A DNA stretch of 25,670 nt from assembly GCA_016764205.1 (NCBI GenBank), contig JAESSH010000039.1, forward strand, positions 5,210 through 30,879. Direction: 5' to 3'. Below are positions 1 through 7,657 of this stretch, in pieces; position 1 is the stretch's first letter, and every line of letters begins with the position of its first letter. Under the pieces are notes generated by a model, which was not told the origin of the DNA, made no database searches, and saw nothing but the letters and a program-made list of their open reading frames with translations. A program made the position numbers and the translations under genes. This stretch comes from Sulfurimonas sp. (GTDB lineage: Bacteria; Campylobacterota; Campylobacteria; Campylobacterales; Sulfurimonadaceae).

Positions 1-215
1 TCTTTTGATATTTCAAGAAGATCGTTAAACTTAAAGCCAAGCTTCAAAGCATGATGATTTGCTTTTTCAATCAAAGGACCATCTGCAACAGGATCAGAGA
101 AGGGAACACCAAGTTCAAGTGTATCAACACCATTTTCTCCAAGAGCTAAGGCTAAATCAACACTAAAAGATTTTTCTGGATAACCAGATGTAATAAATGC
201 TACAAGTTTTTTCAA
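1..215 (-). CDS. trpA: Tryptophan synthase alpha subunit (5' part only)
   Basis: TrpA cleaves indole-3-glycerol phosphate to indole and glyceraldehyde 3-phosphate and passes indole to TrpB. Only about 71 N-terminal residues lie in the window; the rest continues past base 1. The visible part begins KKLVAFITSGYP and contains LELGVPFSDPVADGP, the family signature with the catalytic Glu (residue 34 here) and Asp (residue 45). The best start is a TTG at 215-213, one base after the stop of the upstream histidine-phosphotransfer gene, so the two are probably co-transcribed and translationally coupled. The family assignment is firm. The start is inferred, because no ATG lies at a suitable place. Confidence 0.93.
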   Translation of the reverse strand, partial: MKKLVAFITSGYPEKSFSVDLALALGENGVDTLELGVPFSDPVADGPLIEKANHHALKLGFKFNDLLEISK

Positions 216-216
216 A

Positions 217-618
217 TTATTTTTCCAAGTCGGGTATTTTTAAGAGGGAGAAGCTTATTTTTGATAAATCTTCATCACGCTGAAAGTTTTGCTGCCAATC
301 TGCAAACATATCATTGATTTGAAGAAGCCAGTTAATTGTTTCTTCATTGACTGGTTTTGTGTTACTTCTGAGTTGTTCTAATTCATCTTCAACAAGCATT
401 GCTAAACGTAACATAGGCTCTATTTTAAGGTAACCAGAAGCTGATTTTATGTTGTGAAAAACACGGAATAATTCATCGATACTTCTTTTTTGCAGGCTTG
501 GCTTAGATAAGTCAAGAATCATTGTTTCCATACTATCCACCATAATAGAATAGTGGTCTAGAAACTCATCTACTATTTCAAAATCAAAGTTAGCAGCTAA
601 ATCACTTTTTATTCCCAC
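217..618 (-). CDS. Orphan histidine phosphotransfer (HPt) domain protein
   Basis: This 133-residue soluble, mostly helical protein carries the HPt signature FHNIKSASGYL, with His55 as the likely phospho-accepting residue and Lys58 and Gly62 in the usual places. HPt proteins relay phosphate between receiver domains or hybrid kinases. No kinase or other domain is fused and no cognate kinase lies next to it, so the partner is unknown. The start is GTG (618-616), supported by a GGGAGA ribosome-binding site at 632-627 and an extended -10 box further upstream. It lies directly before trpA, two bases separating the stop from the next start at most, so transcription is probably shared although no functional link is known. 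The domain call is solid from the motif; the cellular role is not known. Confidence 0.82.
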   Translation of the reverse strand: MGIKSDLAANFDFEIVDEFLDHYSIMVDSMETMILDLSKPSLQKRSIDELFRVFHNIKSASGYLKIEPMLRLAMLVEDELEQLRSNTKPVNEETINWLLQINDMFADWQQNFQRDEDLSKISFSLLKIPDLEK

Positions 619-642
619 AAAATTATTCTCCCATTTAGTCAG

Positions 643-651
643 ATTATAGCA
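643..651 (-). promoter_or_regulatory. Extended -10 promoter for HPt-trpA
   Basis: Read on the minus strand, TGCTATAAT is a perfect -10 hexamer (648-643) with an upstream TG. The predicted transcript start near 636 gives a leader of about 18 bases containing the GGGAGA ribosome-binding site. No convincing -35 box is visible, which is common in this phylum. Confidence 0.6.
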
Positions 652-680
652 CTTTTTAGTTAAAATTCATTTTAGTGAAA

Positions 681-686
681 TAATAT
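681..686 (+). promoter_or_regulatory. Possible -10 box for panB
   Basis: TAATAT lies 33 bases before the panB ATG in an AT-rich spacer shared with the divergent HPt gene. It is a weak match, and other AT-rich hexamers nearby could serve instead. Confidence 0.3.
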
Positions 687-718
687 AAAAATGAAATCTC
701 TTTATAAAGAAGTTTAAA

Positions 719-1510
719 ATGAATAAAAAAATGACTCTATCTTCTATAAAAAAAGCTAAGGGCAATCTACCCCTAGTGATGATAACTGCATATGATGCGC
801 TCTTTGCTTCACTTTTTGAAGAAAGCTGTGATATGATTCTTGTAGGTGATAGTTTGAATATGAGTTTTGCTGGCAAGAGTGATACGATAAGTGCAACACT
901 CCAGCAGATGATTTATCATACAAATGCAGTATGTACGGGTGCTCCAAATAGTTTTGTCATTTGTGATATGCCATTTGGAACATACTTAAATAAAGATGAG
1001 GCATTACGTAACTCTATAAAAGTGTTTCAAGAAACGAATGCGGACTGTGTAAAAATAGAAGGCGGACTAGAAAAAGCTGATATAGTGAAGCACCTAACGT
1101 CAAATGCCATAGCCGTATGTGGGCATATCGGTCTTTTGCCACAGTCTGTTAGAAGCGAAGGCGGGTATAAGGTAAAGGGTAAAACTGAGGGAGAAGCTTT
1201 ATCTTTGATAGCTGATGCAAAAGCGATAGAAGCTGCTGGTGCATTTTGTATGGTAATTGAAGGTGTGAAAGCTAAGGTTGCAGAGGAAGTCGCAAAAAGT
1301 GTAAATATTCCAGTCATAGGAATAGGAGCCGGAGTAGATGTAGATGGACAGGTTCTAGTATTTTCAGACATGCTAGGCCTGTTTGAAGCCTTTACACCTA
1401 AGTTTGTAAAAAAATATATGAATGGAGCGACGCTTGTTAAAGATGCTGTTAAAGGGTATGCAAATGAAGTCCGAAGAAAAGAATTTCCTCAAGAAATCCA
1501 TACCTACTAG
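719..1510 (+). CDS. panB: 3-methyl-2-oxobutanoate hydroxymethyltransferase
   Basis: PanB is a cytoplasmic enzyme that makes ketopantoate from 2-oxoisovalerate and methylene-tetrahydrofolate, the first committed step to pantothenate and coenzyme A. The 263-residue protein has normal family length. Metal ligands are visible as Asp44 (VGDSL), Asp83 (CDMPFG) and Glu114 (KIEGG), and the catalytic Glu181 lies in VIEGV; these match the E. coli numbering closely. The C-terminal part contains the conserved PVIGIGAG. The start is ATG 719; a second ATG four codons later is possible and would lose little. No strong ribosome-binding site is seen. ruvB begins 9 bases after the stop, so panB, ruvB and the transporter gene are likely one transcript. 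Confidence 0.96.
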   Translation: MNKKMTLSSIKKAKGNLPLVMITAYDALFASLFEESCDMILVGDSLNMSFAGKSDTISATLQQMIYHTNAVCTGAPNSFVICDMPFGTYLNKDEALRNSIKVFQETNADCVKIEGGLEKADIVKHLTSNAIAVCGHIGLLPQSVRSEGGYKVKGKTEGEALSLIADAKAIEAAGAFCMVIEGVKAKVAEEVAKSVNIPVIGIGAGVDVDGQVLVFSDMLGLFEAFTPKFVKKYMNGATLVKDAVKGYANEVRRKEFPQEIHTY

Positions 1511-1519
1511 ACATAGATT

Positions 1520-2535
1520 ATGATAGAAAGAATGGTAGAGATAGAAAAGTTTGATGCAGAAGAATCAAGCGTAGAAACAACTCTACGTCCAGATGCTTGG
1601 AATGAGTATATTGGTCAAGAAAAAATAAAAAAAATTTAGGTGTGTTTATACAAGCAAGTAAAAAACGTCAAGAAGCACTTGATCATGTTTTATTTTTTGG
1701 GCCTCCTGGTTTAGGAAAAACTACCTTAGCCTTGATTATTGCAAACGAAATGAATGCGAATATAAAAGTAACTGCTGCCCCTATGATAGAAAAAAGTGGA
1801 GACTTAGCTGCTATTTTAACAAATCTAGAAGAAGGCGATATACTTTTTATTGATGAGATTCATCGACTCTCCCCTGCGGTAGAAGAAATTTTGTATTCTT
1901 CTATGGAAGATTACCGTATAGATATTATTATAGGCAGTGGACCAGCTGCACAAACTGTAAAGATAGACTTACCACGATTTACCCTTATTGGTGCTACAAC
2001 ACGGGCAGGTATGCTTTCAAACCCTTTACGAGATAGATTTGGCATGAGTTTTAGAATGCAGTTTTATGATGCGGATGAGCTTGCCAAAATTATAGTCCAA
2101 GCTTCAACTAAGTTAGACAAAGAAATTGTTCATGAAGCTTCAATGGAAATAGCTAAACGAAGTAGAGGAACACCTAGAATTGCATTGAGACTACTTCGTC
2201 GGGTAAGAGATTTTGCAGAGGTCGCAGATGAGAATGAGATTAATCATATACGAACGAGATTTGCTCTTGATGAGTTAGGTATAAATTCTCATGGTTTTGA
2301 TGAGATGGATTTAAAACTACTTAAGCTACTAGCATCAGCAAATGGTAGGGCTATGGGACTCAGTACAATAGCCGCTTCATTAAGTGAAGATGAAGGAACT
2401 GTTGAGGATGTTCTAGAACCTTATTTACTTGCCAATGGTTATCTCGAGAGAACAGCAAAGGGTAGAAAAGCCACGAAAAGCACTTATGCTGTATTAAATA
2501 TGAATATACCCTTAGATAAAGGAGGACTATTTTGA
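1520..2535 (+). CDS. ruvB: Holliday junction helicase RuvB, reading frame interrupted at an A8 tract
   Basis: RuvB is the AAA+ hexameric motor that, with RuvA, drives Holliday junction branch migration. The first 38 codons (ATG 1520, beginning [15 protein letters not shown]) are the family N-terminus up to GQEKIKK, but the frame then hits TAG at 1637-1639. The rest follows in the -1 frame from 1633 (NLGVFIQAS) to 2535. One missing A in the run at 1627-1634 explains this; restored, the product is about 338 residues, the normal length. Downstream are Walker A (GPPGLGKT), Walker B (ILFIDEIHR), sensor GATTRAG, the arginine-finger segment RDRFG and the C-terminal winged-helix domain. Without repair, GTG 1642 could start a 297-residue piece lacking the N-terminal motif. 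The stop overlaps the next start by four bases. The identity is certain; the cause of the frame break is not. Confidence 0.93.
1627..1634 (+). promoter_or_regulatory. A8 slippery tract within ruvB
   Basis: In the incoming frame the bases read ATA AAA AAA ATT TAG. A tandem -1 slip on A-AAA-AAA, or transcriptional insertion of one A, gives AAA AAA AAT TTA GGT and restores RuvB. The zero-frame stop follows one codon after the tract. It may equally be a sequencing or assembly deletion in a homopolymer. Confidence 0.5.
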
Positions 2536-3584
2536 AACCAGAATATTTTATTGCTATACTTTTTGGGACTGCCTTGTACTGGATGTACTTACTTTATTCA
2601 CCCTTTATATTAACAATTTTAATTGCAGCACTTTTGGCGGTGTCTACTTCTAGTATTCAATGCTATTTAGAAAGTGTACTTCGCTCAAGACTTATTGCTT
2701 CTTTGGTGTCAAGTTTACTCCTAGCAATCATGTTCTTTGCTCCGCTTGGATACTTTTTAACAAGCCTTACTATTGAAATAAATGCAATTAATCCAGAAGA
2801 TATGCAAAAAATCGATGTGTACATTCGAGATTTTATAGAGACTCCTCCTGTGTATTTGAATTTCTTAGCGCCTTATATAGACGAGATACGAGAGAGTATG
2901 AATAGCCAACTCATTGCATCCAATATTATTTTTTTAACTGGAAAAATTGGTGCATTTAGTGCAGGCTTTTTAAAGACAGCCTTTTTGGTAATTATCTTTT
3001 ACTTTTTTGCACAATATAACGGTTCTTATGTATTAACATTCTTAAAACGTGTTATTCAAATGTCAATTGAGGAGACAGAACTCTTAGCTAGAGAGCTTTC
3101 TTCTGTCATGAGTGTTGTGTTTTATTCAATTATTACAACAGCTATGTTTGAAGGAGTTTTATTTGGTATGGCGGTTTCATATATGGGGTACAATGGCTTG
3201 CTTTTTGGAATTATGTATGGTTTTGCATCTTTAATTCCAGTGGTTGGTGGAATCTTAATGTGGTTACCATTTATGGTTTATGAGTTTGCAGTTGGAAATA
3301 ATTCAAATGCAATTTTTATTGCTATATATTCGATTGTAGTTATCTCTATAGTTGCAGACACCTTTATTAAACCTCTCATAATAAAATGGATTAACAAGGC
3401 TCTTTTAAAAGAAGATGATGCAAAAATGAATGAGCTGGTAATTTTCTTTGCTATTATCGCAGGACTAGCGACGTTTGGGTTTTGGGGTATGATTCTAGGA
3501 CCTGCAATTACTGCATTCTTCCTCACAATTTTAAAACTTTTTGAAGTACGTAGTGAAGCATTTAAACAAAAGAAGAAAGACTAG
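2532..3584 (+). CDS. AI-2E/PerM family membrane transporter
   Basis: The 350-residue inner-membrane protein has the AI-2E (TqsA/YdiK/PerM) family layout: two hydrophobic segments at the N-terminus (about 1-40), another at 60-80, a soluble stretch (80-130) and a cluster of membrane helices after 135. The conserved segment [18 protein letters not shown] lies near residue 235. Members have been linked to autoinducer-2 export, sodium/proton antiport or permease roles, so the substrate cannot be inferred here. The start is TTG 2532 within the ruvB stop (TTGA, four-base overlap), with GGAGGA at 2521-2526 as ribosome-binding site, which indicates translational coupling. The stop at 3582-3584 directly abuts the stop of the convergent acyltransferase gene. 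Confidence 0.85.
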   Translation: MKPEYFIAILFGTALYWMYLLYSPFILTILIAALLAVSTSSIQCYLESVLRSRLIASLVSSLLLAIMFFAPLGYFLTSLTIEINAINPEDMQKIDVYIRDFIETPPVYLNFLAPYIDEIRESMNSQLIASNIIFLTGKIGAFSAGFLKTAFLVIIFYFFAQYNGSYVLTFLKRVIQMSIEETELLARELSSVMSVVFYSIITTAMFEGVLFGMAVSYMGYNGLLFGIMYGFASLIPVVGGILMWLPFMVYEFAVGNNSNAIFIAIYSIVVISIVADTFIKPLIIKWINKALLKEDDAKMNELVIFFAIIAGLATFGFWGMILGPAITAFFLTILKLFEVRSEAFKQKKKD

Positions 3585-4472
3585 TTACTCTTTTTCATAA
3601 ATGTGAGGGTGATCATTTTTAAAGCGTCTATGTAACCAAAACCAAAACTTAGGTTCTTTTTGTATAAGACCCCCAAGCCAATCGGCTTGAGCCTGTGTTG
3701 CCTTAAGTATATCTGCATCTATATCATCTGTATGCTCAACCTTTATCTCATCAAAAAGCATAAGTGTATAGTTGTCTTCATCATCTGTTCTTATTGTTAC
3801 TGGAATGATGGCTGCGTTAAATTTTCTTGCTAAAAAAGCGGGTGTTGAGGTCTGACGTAACTTTTTACCCATAAAGTTGATGATAAGACCTTCTTTTTTA
3901 TTAATGTTTGTATCAATGAGCAATCCACAGGCTAGCCCTTTTTTGAGGTTCTTTACAAGAGGTTTTACAACCTTTGATTTTTCCATAGAAATATTCCCAA
4001 ATCTATCTCGAGCCTGGAGTAACCATCTTTGATAGTCTTGGTTTTTCATTTTTTTGTATACAGCAATCAGTGGCTCAATAAAAGCACCAATGGAAGCACC
4101 ACCTAACTCCCAAGAACTATAATGTGTTGTAATATAAATAACAGCACGACCTTCATCATGAACTTTCTGTACAGCTTCCCTATTTTGTATGGTTACTTTA
4201 TTTTGAAGTTCTTCTTTACTCATATGTCGTAATTCCATTGCATGTAAGAAGTTAAATGACAAGTTTCTAAAAGCGTAACGGGTGATTTCATCTTTTTGGC
4301 TGTGACTCATAGTATTATTAAAGAGAAAATCTAGATTTTGGTAGGAGACTTGACGGTAGCGATGAGAAGTATAATATGCGACTTTTGCTAAGAACGCAAA
4401 AAAGTTTTTTCTCCAAGAGGAGGGAAAGGACATAAGAAATGTTTCGAAAAGTAAGAAGAGTTTAAAGAGCAT
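3585..4472 (-). CDS. waaM: Lipid A biosynthesis acyltransferase (LpxL/HtrB family)
   Basis: This inner-membrane enzyme transfers a secondary acyl chain from acyl-ACP to lipid A precursors. The 295-residue form has an N-terminal hydrophobic segment and the catalytic HX4E motif HYSSWE (His117, Glu122) after VIYITT, typical of the lysophospholipid acyltransferase superfamily. I chose ATG 4472, with GGGAG 10 bases upstream and an 11-base overlap with waaC. An in-frame ATG at 4511 would add 13 residues but overlap waaC by 50 bases and lacks a better ribosome site. Pairing with waaC matches my memory of C. jejuni, where htrB (also called waaM) adjoins waaC. The exact acyl chain and position are unknown. 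Confidence 0.88.
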   Translation of the reverse strand: MLFKLFLLFETFLMSFPSSWRKNFFAFLAKVAYYTSHRYRQVSYQNLDFLFNNTMSHSQKDEITRYAFRNLSFNFLHAMELRHMSKEELQNKVTIQNREAVQKVHDEGRAVIYITTHYSSWELGGASIGAFIEPLIAVYKKMKNQDYQRWLLQARDRFGNISMEKSKVVKPLVKNLKKGLACGLLIDTNINKKEGLIINFMGKKLRQTSTPAFLARKFNAAIIPVTIRTDDEDNYTLMLFDEIKVEHTDDIDADILKATQAQADWLGGLIQKEPKFWFWLHRRFKNDHPHIYEKE

Positions 4473-5469
4473 TTTTGAGTAACTCCCGTGCCTGGTGTAG
4501 AATTTCATCAACTTCTATCTCTTGGATAGAAAAATCATTTTTGTTAATTTTAAATATATTCACATCTGAGGGCGATGTAATTCCTCTATTTATAGGTGTT
4601 TCATACATCATTCTTGTAGTTGTTGGACCAAAAAGCGTAATAGAAGGAATATTCTGTGCCCAAGCCATATGCGTTGGACCAGTATCATTTCCTATGAGTA
4701 AGTCACATCCACCAATAAACTCTACAAGCTGAGTAAGGGAGAGTTTTGGAGCGAGGCTAGCATAAGAAGAATTTTTACATATCCAAGAAGCCTCTTCTTG
4801 CTCAAGCTTACTCCCCCAAAGTATAAAACAATTTTCTTGTAGCTTATTACAAAGCTCCAGTACTTTTTCTTTTGGATATTTTTTTGATTCCCAAGAAGCA
4901 CCAATAACGAAGGCTATGTTGTTTTTTGTGCTTTGTGTGTGTTTATATGCCTCTAGGTGAGGGAATACTTTTGTCTTATTTATAAGCATAGAGTTTGTGA
5001 TTTTAAGCTCGAGTGCATCTGCCACAACAAAGCAGTTTCTACGCACAATATTTTCATTATAAGCAATAGTTGAACTTGTTTTATAAAAAAAAGATGCGAA
5101 GGGTTCTCTTATTGAATTTTTGTCGAATCCATGTGTATTTTTTCCTATAATTCTAGCTACGATACTTGATTTTAAAAGACCTTGCATATCAATAACAATA
5201 TCATAAGAAGGGAGTGAGCGTAAATAAGAAATAGTCTCTTTTAACAATGAGAAGGATTTCATTTGCTTTATTTTCTTCAGGTTTACACAATGTGTAGCGT
5301 GGAGGAGAGGATGGTTTTTTAGTAAAGGAGAAAATCCCTCTTCCGTAATCCATTCTATCTGGGCATGAGGATATTCTTCATGGATAAACTGCAAAACAAC
5401 ACAACTGTTTACAATATCGCCAAGGGCAGAGAGGCGAACGAGAGCGATTCTTTTAATATTAGCATTCAT
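4462..5469 (-). CDS. waaC: Lipopolysaccharide heptosyltransferase I
   Basis: This glycosyltransferase family 9 enzyme adds the first L-glycero-D-manno-heptose to Kdo on the inner core of LPS or LOS at the cytoplasmic membrane face. The 335-residue protein starts with the family motif RIALVRLSALGDIV (residues 7-20) and has the nucleotide-sugar-binding segment GNDTGPTHMAW at 260-270 followed by ITLFGPT. Length fits the family. The ATG at 5469-5467 is the only start that keeps the N-terminal motif. It overlaps the following acyltransferase gene by 11 bases, so the two form an operon. It diverges from the coiled-coil membrane protein gene at 5548. Heptosyltransferase II is a less likely alternative. 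Confidence 0.9.
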   Translation of the reverse strand: MNANIKRIALVRLSALGDIVNSCVVLQFIHEEYPHAQIEWITEEGFSPLLKNHPLLHATHCVNLKKIKQMKSFSLLKETISYLRSLPSYDIVIDMQGLLKSSIVARIIGKNTHGFDKNSIREPFASFFYKTSSTIAYNENIVRRNCFVVADALELKITNSMLINKTKVFPHLEAYKHTQSTKNNIAFVIGASWESKKYPKEKVLELCNKLQENCFILWGSKLEQEEASWICKNSSYASLAPKLSLTQLVEFIGGCDLLIGNDTGPTHMAWAQNIPSITLFGPTTTRMMYETPINRGITSPSDVNIFKINKNDFSIQEIEVDEILHQARELLKNAL

Positions 5470-5476
5470 TACTATG

Positions 5477-5482
5477 ATTATA
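5477..5482 (-). promoter_or_regulatory. -10 box for waaC
   Basis: TATAAT on the minus strand ends only seven bases before the waaC ATG. If used, the transcript would be leaderless or nearly so. A less perfect AT-rich box further upstream could supply a leader. Confidence 0.4.
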
Positions 5483-5516
5483 GCTAATTTAGTTTTGTTA
5501 AAAGTTTATGATTCTA

Positions 5517-5525
5517 TGATATAAT
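5517..5525 (+). promoter_or_regulatory. Extended -10 promoter for the 5548 gene
   Basis: TGATATAAT (TG plus a perfect -10) lies 23 bases before the ATG. The predicted start near 5532 leaves a short leader with AAGGA at 5536-5540. It probably drives the plus-strand run that begins here. Confidence 0.6.
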
Positions 5526-5547
5526 CAAAGAATATAAGGACAGAGAT

Positions 5548-6027
5548 ATGGAAGACACTTTATTAGGTATATTGTTTATTATTGCCAGCTTTATTTTGGG
5601 TTGGTTTCTGAGTTATATTAAGTCCAGATTTGAGATTCGGGGACAGAAAAAAGAGTTAAAAGAGTTTCAAGAACATTTAAATAGACAAATGAAAATCACA
5701 GGGGAAGGAAGTAGAAACCTTGAACTTGATTTAGAAAAATTAAGAAAAGAAAATGAAAATTTACGAATTTCCGTCAAAACACTTGGACAAAAACCAGGTC
5801 GAGCAGAGGTAAGACTTTTAAATATTTATGATGGCTCCCTCCGTAAAATGATGCTCAATGCACCGGGATTTTCTGGGGCATGGGAAGCATCTCTACAAGA
5901 AGCAGAGAGAGAATATGAAGAAAATGAAAAAGGCTTTAGAGCGATTATAAAAAAAGTATTTAGCCCTAGTTTAGTACATAATACTGAACCTAAAAAAATA
6001 GAGCAAATGAAGGAAGGATTGAACTAA
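5548..6027 (+). CDS. Single-pass membrane protein with coiled coil
   Basis: I do not recognise a named family. The 159-residue protein has one N-terminal membrane helix (about residues 4-24) followed by a charged, heptad-rich helical stretch (about 35-80) and a further helical C-terminal region (about 90-159) rich in Glu and Lys. The positive residues after the helix suggest the bulk is cytoplasmic. Start ATG 5548 has AAGGA seven bases upstream. The stop overlaps the next ATG by one base (TAATG), so it is translationally coupled to the Cache-domain protein and may work with it. It sits divergent from waaC. No catalytic motif is visible. Confidence 0.8.
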   Translation: MEDTLLGILFIIASFILGWFLSYIKSRFEIRGQKKELKEFQEHLNRQMKITGEGSRNLELDLEKLRKENENLRISVKTLGQKPGRAEVRLLNIYDGSLRKMMLNAPGFSGAWEASLQEAEREYEENEKGFRAIIKKVFSPSLVHNTEPKKIEQMKEGLN

Positions 6028-6941
6028 TGTTATCTGATGATATACAACACTTTGCACAAGGTAGAACAAAGGCAAGAGCATACTTTTGTTATCTCTTTTC
6101 AAATAACCTTCCCAACAGAGTTCCAGAATTAAGTCAAGAGATGGTTATCCCTAGGCTTTTAAGTTTAAAAGCTGATTTAGAAAACTGTGAAGGTGCATAC
6201 TTACTAGACAATAAAGGTCAGCAAGTTACACCAACATACTTACCAGAGGGAAAAGAGAACACAAAAGACATTGGTCGTTTTCGTGCTGATCGTGCCTATT
6301 ATTATCGTGCGGTAAAAGAAAAAAGATGTAGTATGACAGATCCTTATCCTTCTTTAATAACGGGTGAGCTTACTATTACTGCATCACATCCCGTGTATGA
6401 TGATGAGGGGAAGTTAAAATTTGTAGCATGCCTAGATATGCCAATAAATGAAGTCTTGTCTATCTCTCACTTAAATACATTTGATATGAGCTTTTCTAAA
6501 TTTTTTAAATTTTCATATTTATGTTTTGCTATTGCGTTGACCGCAGTTGCCTTACTGCTTTTTGTTCATGGTATTCAAAACTTTTTTGTTAAAGACATAT
6601 CGATGTCTCATCTTTCTATTGACGAAATGTTTAGGGCAACAATTTTACTTACACTCTCTTTAGCAATCTTTGATCTTGTTAAAACCATTATAGAGGAAGA
6701 AGTTTTAGGACAGCATAAAGAACAAAATATTTCAGGACCACATAAGACAATGGTTAAATTTCTCGGTTCTATTATTATTGCCTTATCTATCGAAGCCTTG
6801 ATGCTTGTGTTTAAGTTTGCGATTACTGATCCAGAGCATTTACTCAATGCCATGTACATAGTAGCTGGGGTTGCTATGCTTATACTTTCTCTCGCGGTGT
6901 ATATAAAATTCACAAAAGTAGAAGAAGGCTTTAGCAATTAA
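6027..6941 (+). CDS. Cache (PDC)-domain membrane protein, PglG-like
   Basis: Residues about 30-145 read as a single Cache/PDC sensor domain: the ligand-pocket motif RADRAYYYRA is at 86-95, followed by DPYPSLITGELTITASHPVY and a closing KFVACLDMP strand. Four membrane helices follow (about 160-182, 204-222, 245-263, 272-294). There is no N-terminal signal or membrane segment, so with four helices both ends should face the same, probably cytoplasmic, side, which is unusual for Cache domains. No kinase, methyl-accepting or cyclase domain is present. From memory, C. jejuni PglG (general glycosylation locus, function unclear) is a similar protein beside cheY; here cheY follows two genes later. The start and stop overlap both neighbours by one base. 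Domain call likely; the PglG relationship is moderate. Confidence 0.72.
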   Translation: MLSDDIQHFAQGRTKARAYFCYLFSNNLPNRVPELSQEMVIPRLLSLKADLENCEGAYLLDNKGQQVTPTYLPEGKENTKDIGRFRADRAYYYRAVKEKRCSMTDPYPSLITGELTITASHPVYDDEGKLKFVACLDMPINEVLSISHLNTFDMSFSKFFKFSYLCFAIALTAVALLLFVHGIQNFFVKDISMSHLSIDEMFRATILLTLSLAIFDLVKTIIEEEVLGQHKEQNISGPHKTMVKFLGSIIIALSIEALMLVFKFAITDPEHLLNAMYIVAGVAMLILSLAVYIKFTKVEEGFSN

Positions 6942-7552
6942 TGATAGCAATAGTTGATTATAACATGGGCAATCTTGCAAGCGTACAAAATGCATTCGCA
7001 AAATTAGGATGCGATACGGTTATAGAAAATGACCCTCAAAAGTTTAAAGAGTATGACAAGCTTATATTACCTGGAGTAGGTGCCTTTGGTGATGCAATGG
7101 AGCATCTTCATCAAAGGGATATGGTAAAACCATTACAAGAGTATGCTAAGAGCGGAAAGTATATGCTAGGCATTTGTTTAGGTATGCAACTTCTTTTTGA
7201 TTCAAGTGAAGAGTTTGGACTGCATCAGGGTCTTGGAATCATTAAAGGAGATGTAAAACACTTTGATGCTTCTGCCTTTAGTGAACCCTTGAAGATTCCG
7301 CATATGGGTTGGAATCGTATGTTTACCACAGAGCACTTCTTATTTAACAATCTTGATAAAGAGCATTATTTGTATTTTGTTCATACGTATCATGTCGTGT
7401 GTAGGGATGAAAAAAACATCATAGGTCGTACTCATTATGGTTACGACTTTGCCTCTGCAGTAGCAAGTGGCAATGTATTTGGAATTCAGCCACATCCAGA
7501 GAAAAGCCATGAAAATGGTCTTAAGATATTAGAAAACTTCATTAACTTATAA
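6941..7552 (+). CDS. hisH: Imidazole glycerol phosphate synthase, glutaminase subunit
   Basis: HisH hydrolyses glutamine and feeds ammonia to HisF for the fifth step of histidine synthesis, which also yields the purine intermediate AICAR. The 203-residue class I glutamine amidotransferase has the nucleophile elbow LGICLGMQ (Cys79) and the catalytic pair His185 and Glu187 in GIQPHPEKS; the oxyanion region is PGVGAFG (44-50). It starts at the ATG overlapping the previous stop (TAATG). hisF is not in the window, so the partner subunit is encoded elsewhere. A structured 105-base spacer separates it from hisA. Confidence 0.96.
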   Translation: MIAIVDYNMGNLASVQNAFAKLGCDTVIENDPQKFKEYDKLILPGVGAFGDAMEHLHQRDMVKPLQEYAKSGKYMLGICLGMQLLFDSSEEFGLHQGLGIIKGDVKHFDASAFSEPLKIPHMGWNRMFTTEHFLFNNLDKEHYLYFVHTYHVVCRDEKNIIGRTHYGYDFASAVASGNVFGIQPHPEKSHENGLKILENFINL

Positions 7553-7627
7553 CGTTATCGGAACTAATTCCGCTAACTACGTTAACACTTAGTTCTCTTC
7601 GGCAGAGAGCCCACGCCACATAGTGGC
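7550..7627 (+). repeat. Three consecutive hairpins in the hisH-hisA spacer
   Basis: Three inverted repeats follow each other. First, TAACG-TTA (7550-7557) and CGGAA (7559-7563) pair with TTCCG (7568-7572), TAA (7574-7576) and CGTTA (7580-7584). Second, a 7-base stem with one G-T pair joins 7592-7598 to 7604-7610. Third, GCCAC (7615-7619) pairs with GTGGC (7623-7627). No T-run follows, so it is not a simple terminator. It is richer in G and C than its surroundings. It could be a structured RNA, an RNA-processing site or a dispersed palindromic repeat. Confidence 0.6.
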
Positions 7628-7657
7628 TATTAAAAAAATATTAGGAAGAGACAGTAG

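Noticed and set aside
691..717. Eight-codon reading frame (ATG to TAA) just before panB
   Set aside because: It could be a leader peptide, but the likely transcript start lies about there or later, there is no ribosome-binding site, and chance explains it.
1027..1371. Open frame antisense to panB
   Set aside because: Overlaps a conserved gene, and its Ser/Ala/Pro-rich translation looks like a shadow frame.
3674..3689. Inverted repeat CAAGCC/GGCTTG as a terminator for the AI-2E gene
   Set aside because: No T-run follows on either strand, and it is inside acyltransferase coding sequence.
4473..4511. Thirteen-residue N-terminal extension of the lipid A acyltransferase
   Set aside because: It would overlap waaC by 50 bases and lacks the GGGAG site that fits ATG 4472.
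7610..7640. Third hisH-hisA hairpin as a rho-independent terminator
   Set aside because: The run after it on the plus strand is A-rich, and on the minus strand the T-run precedes the stem.
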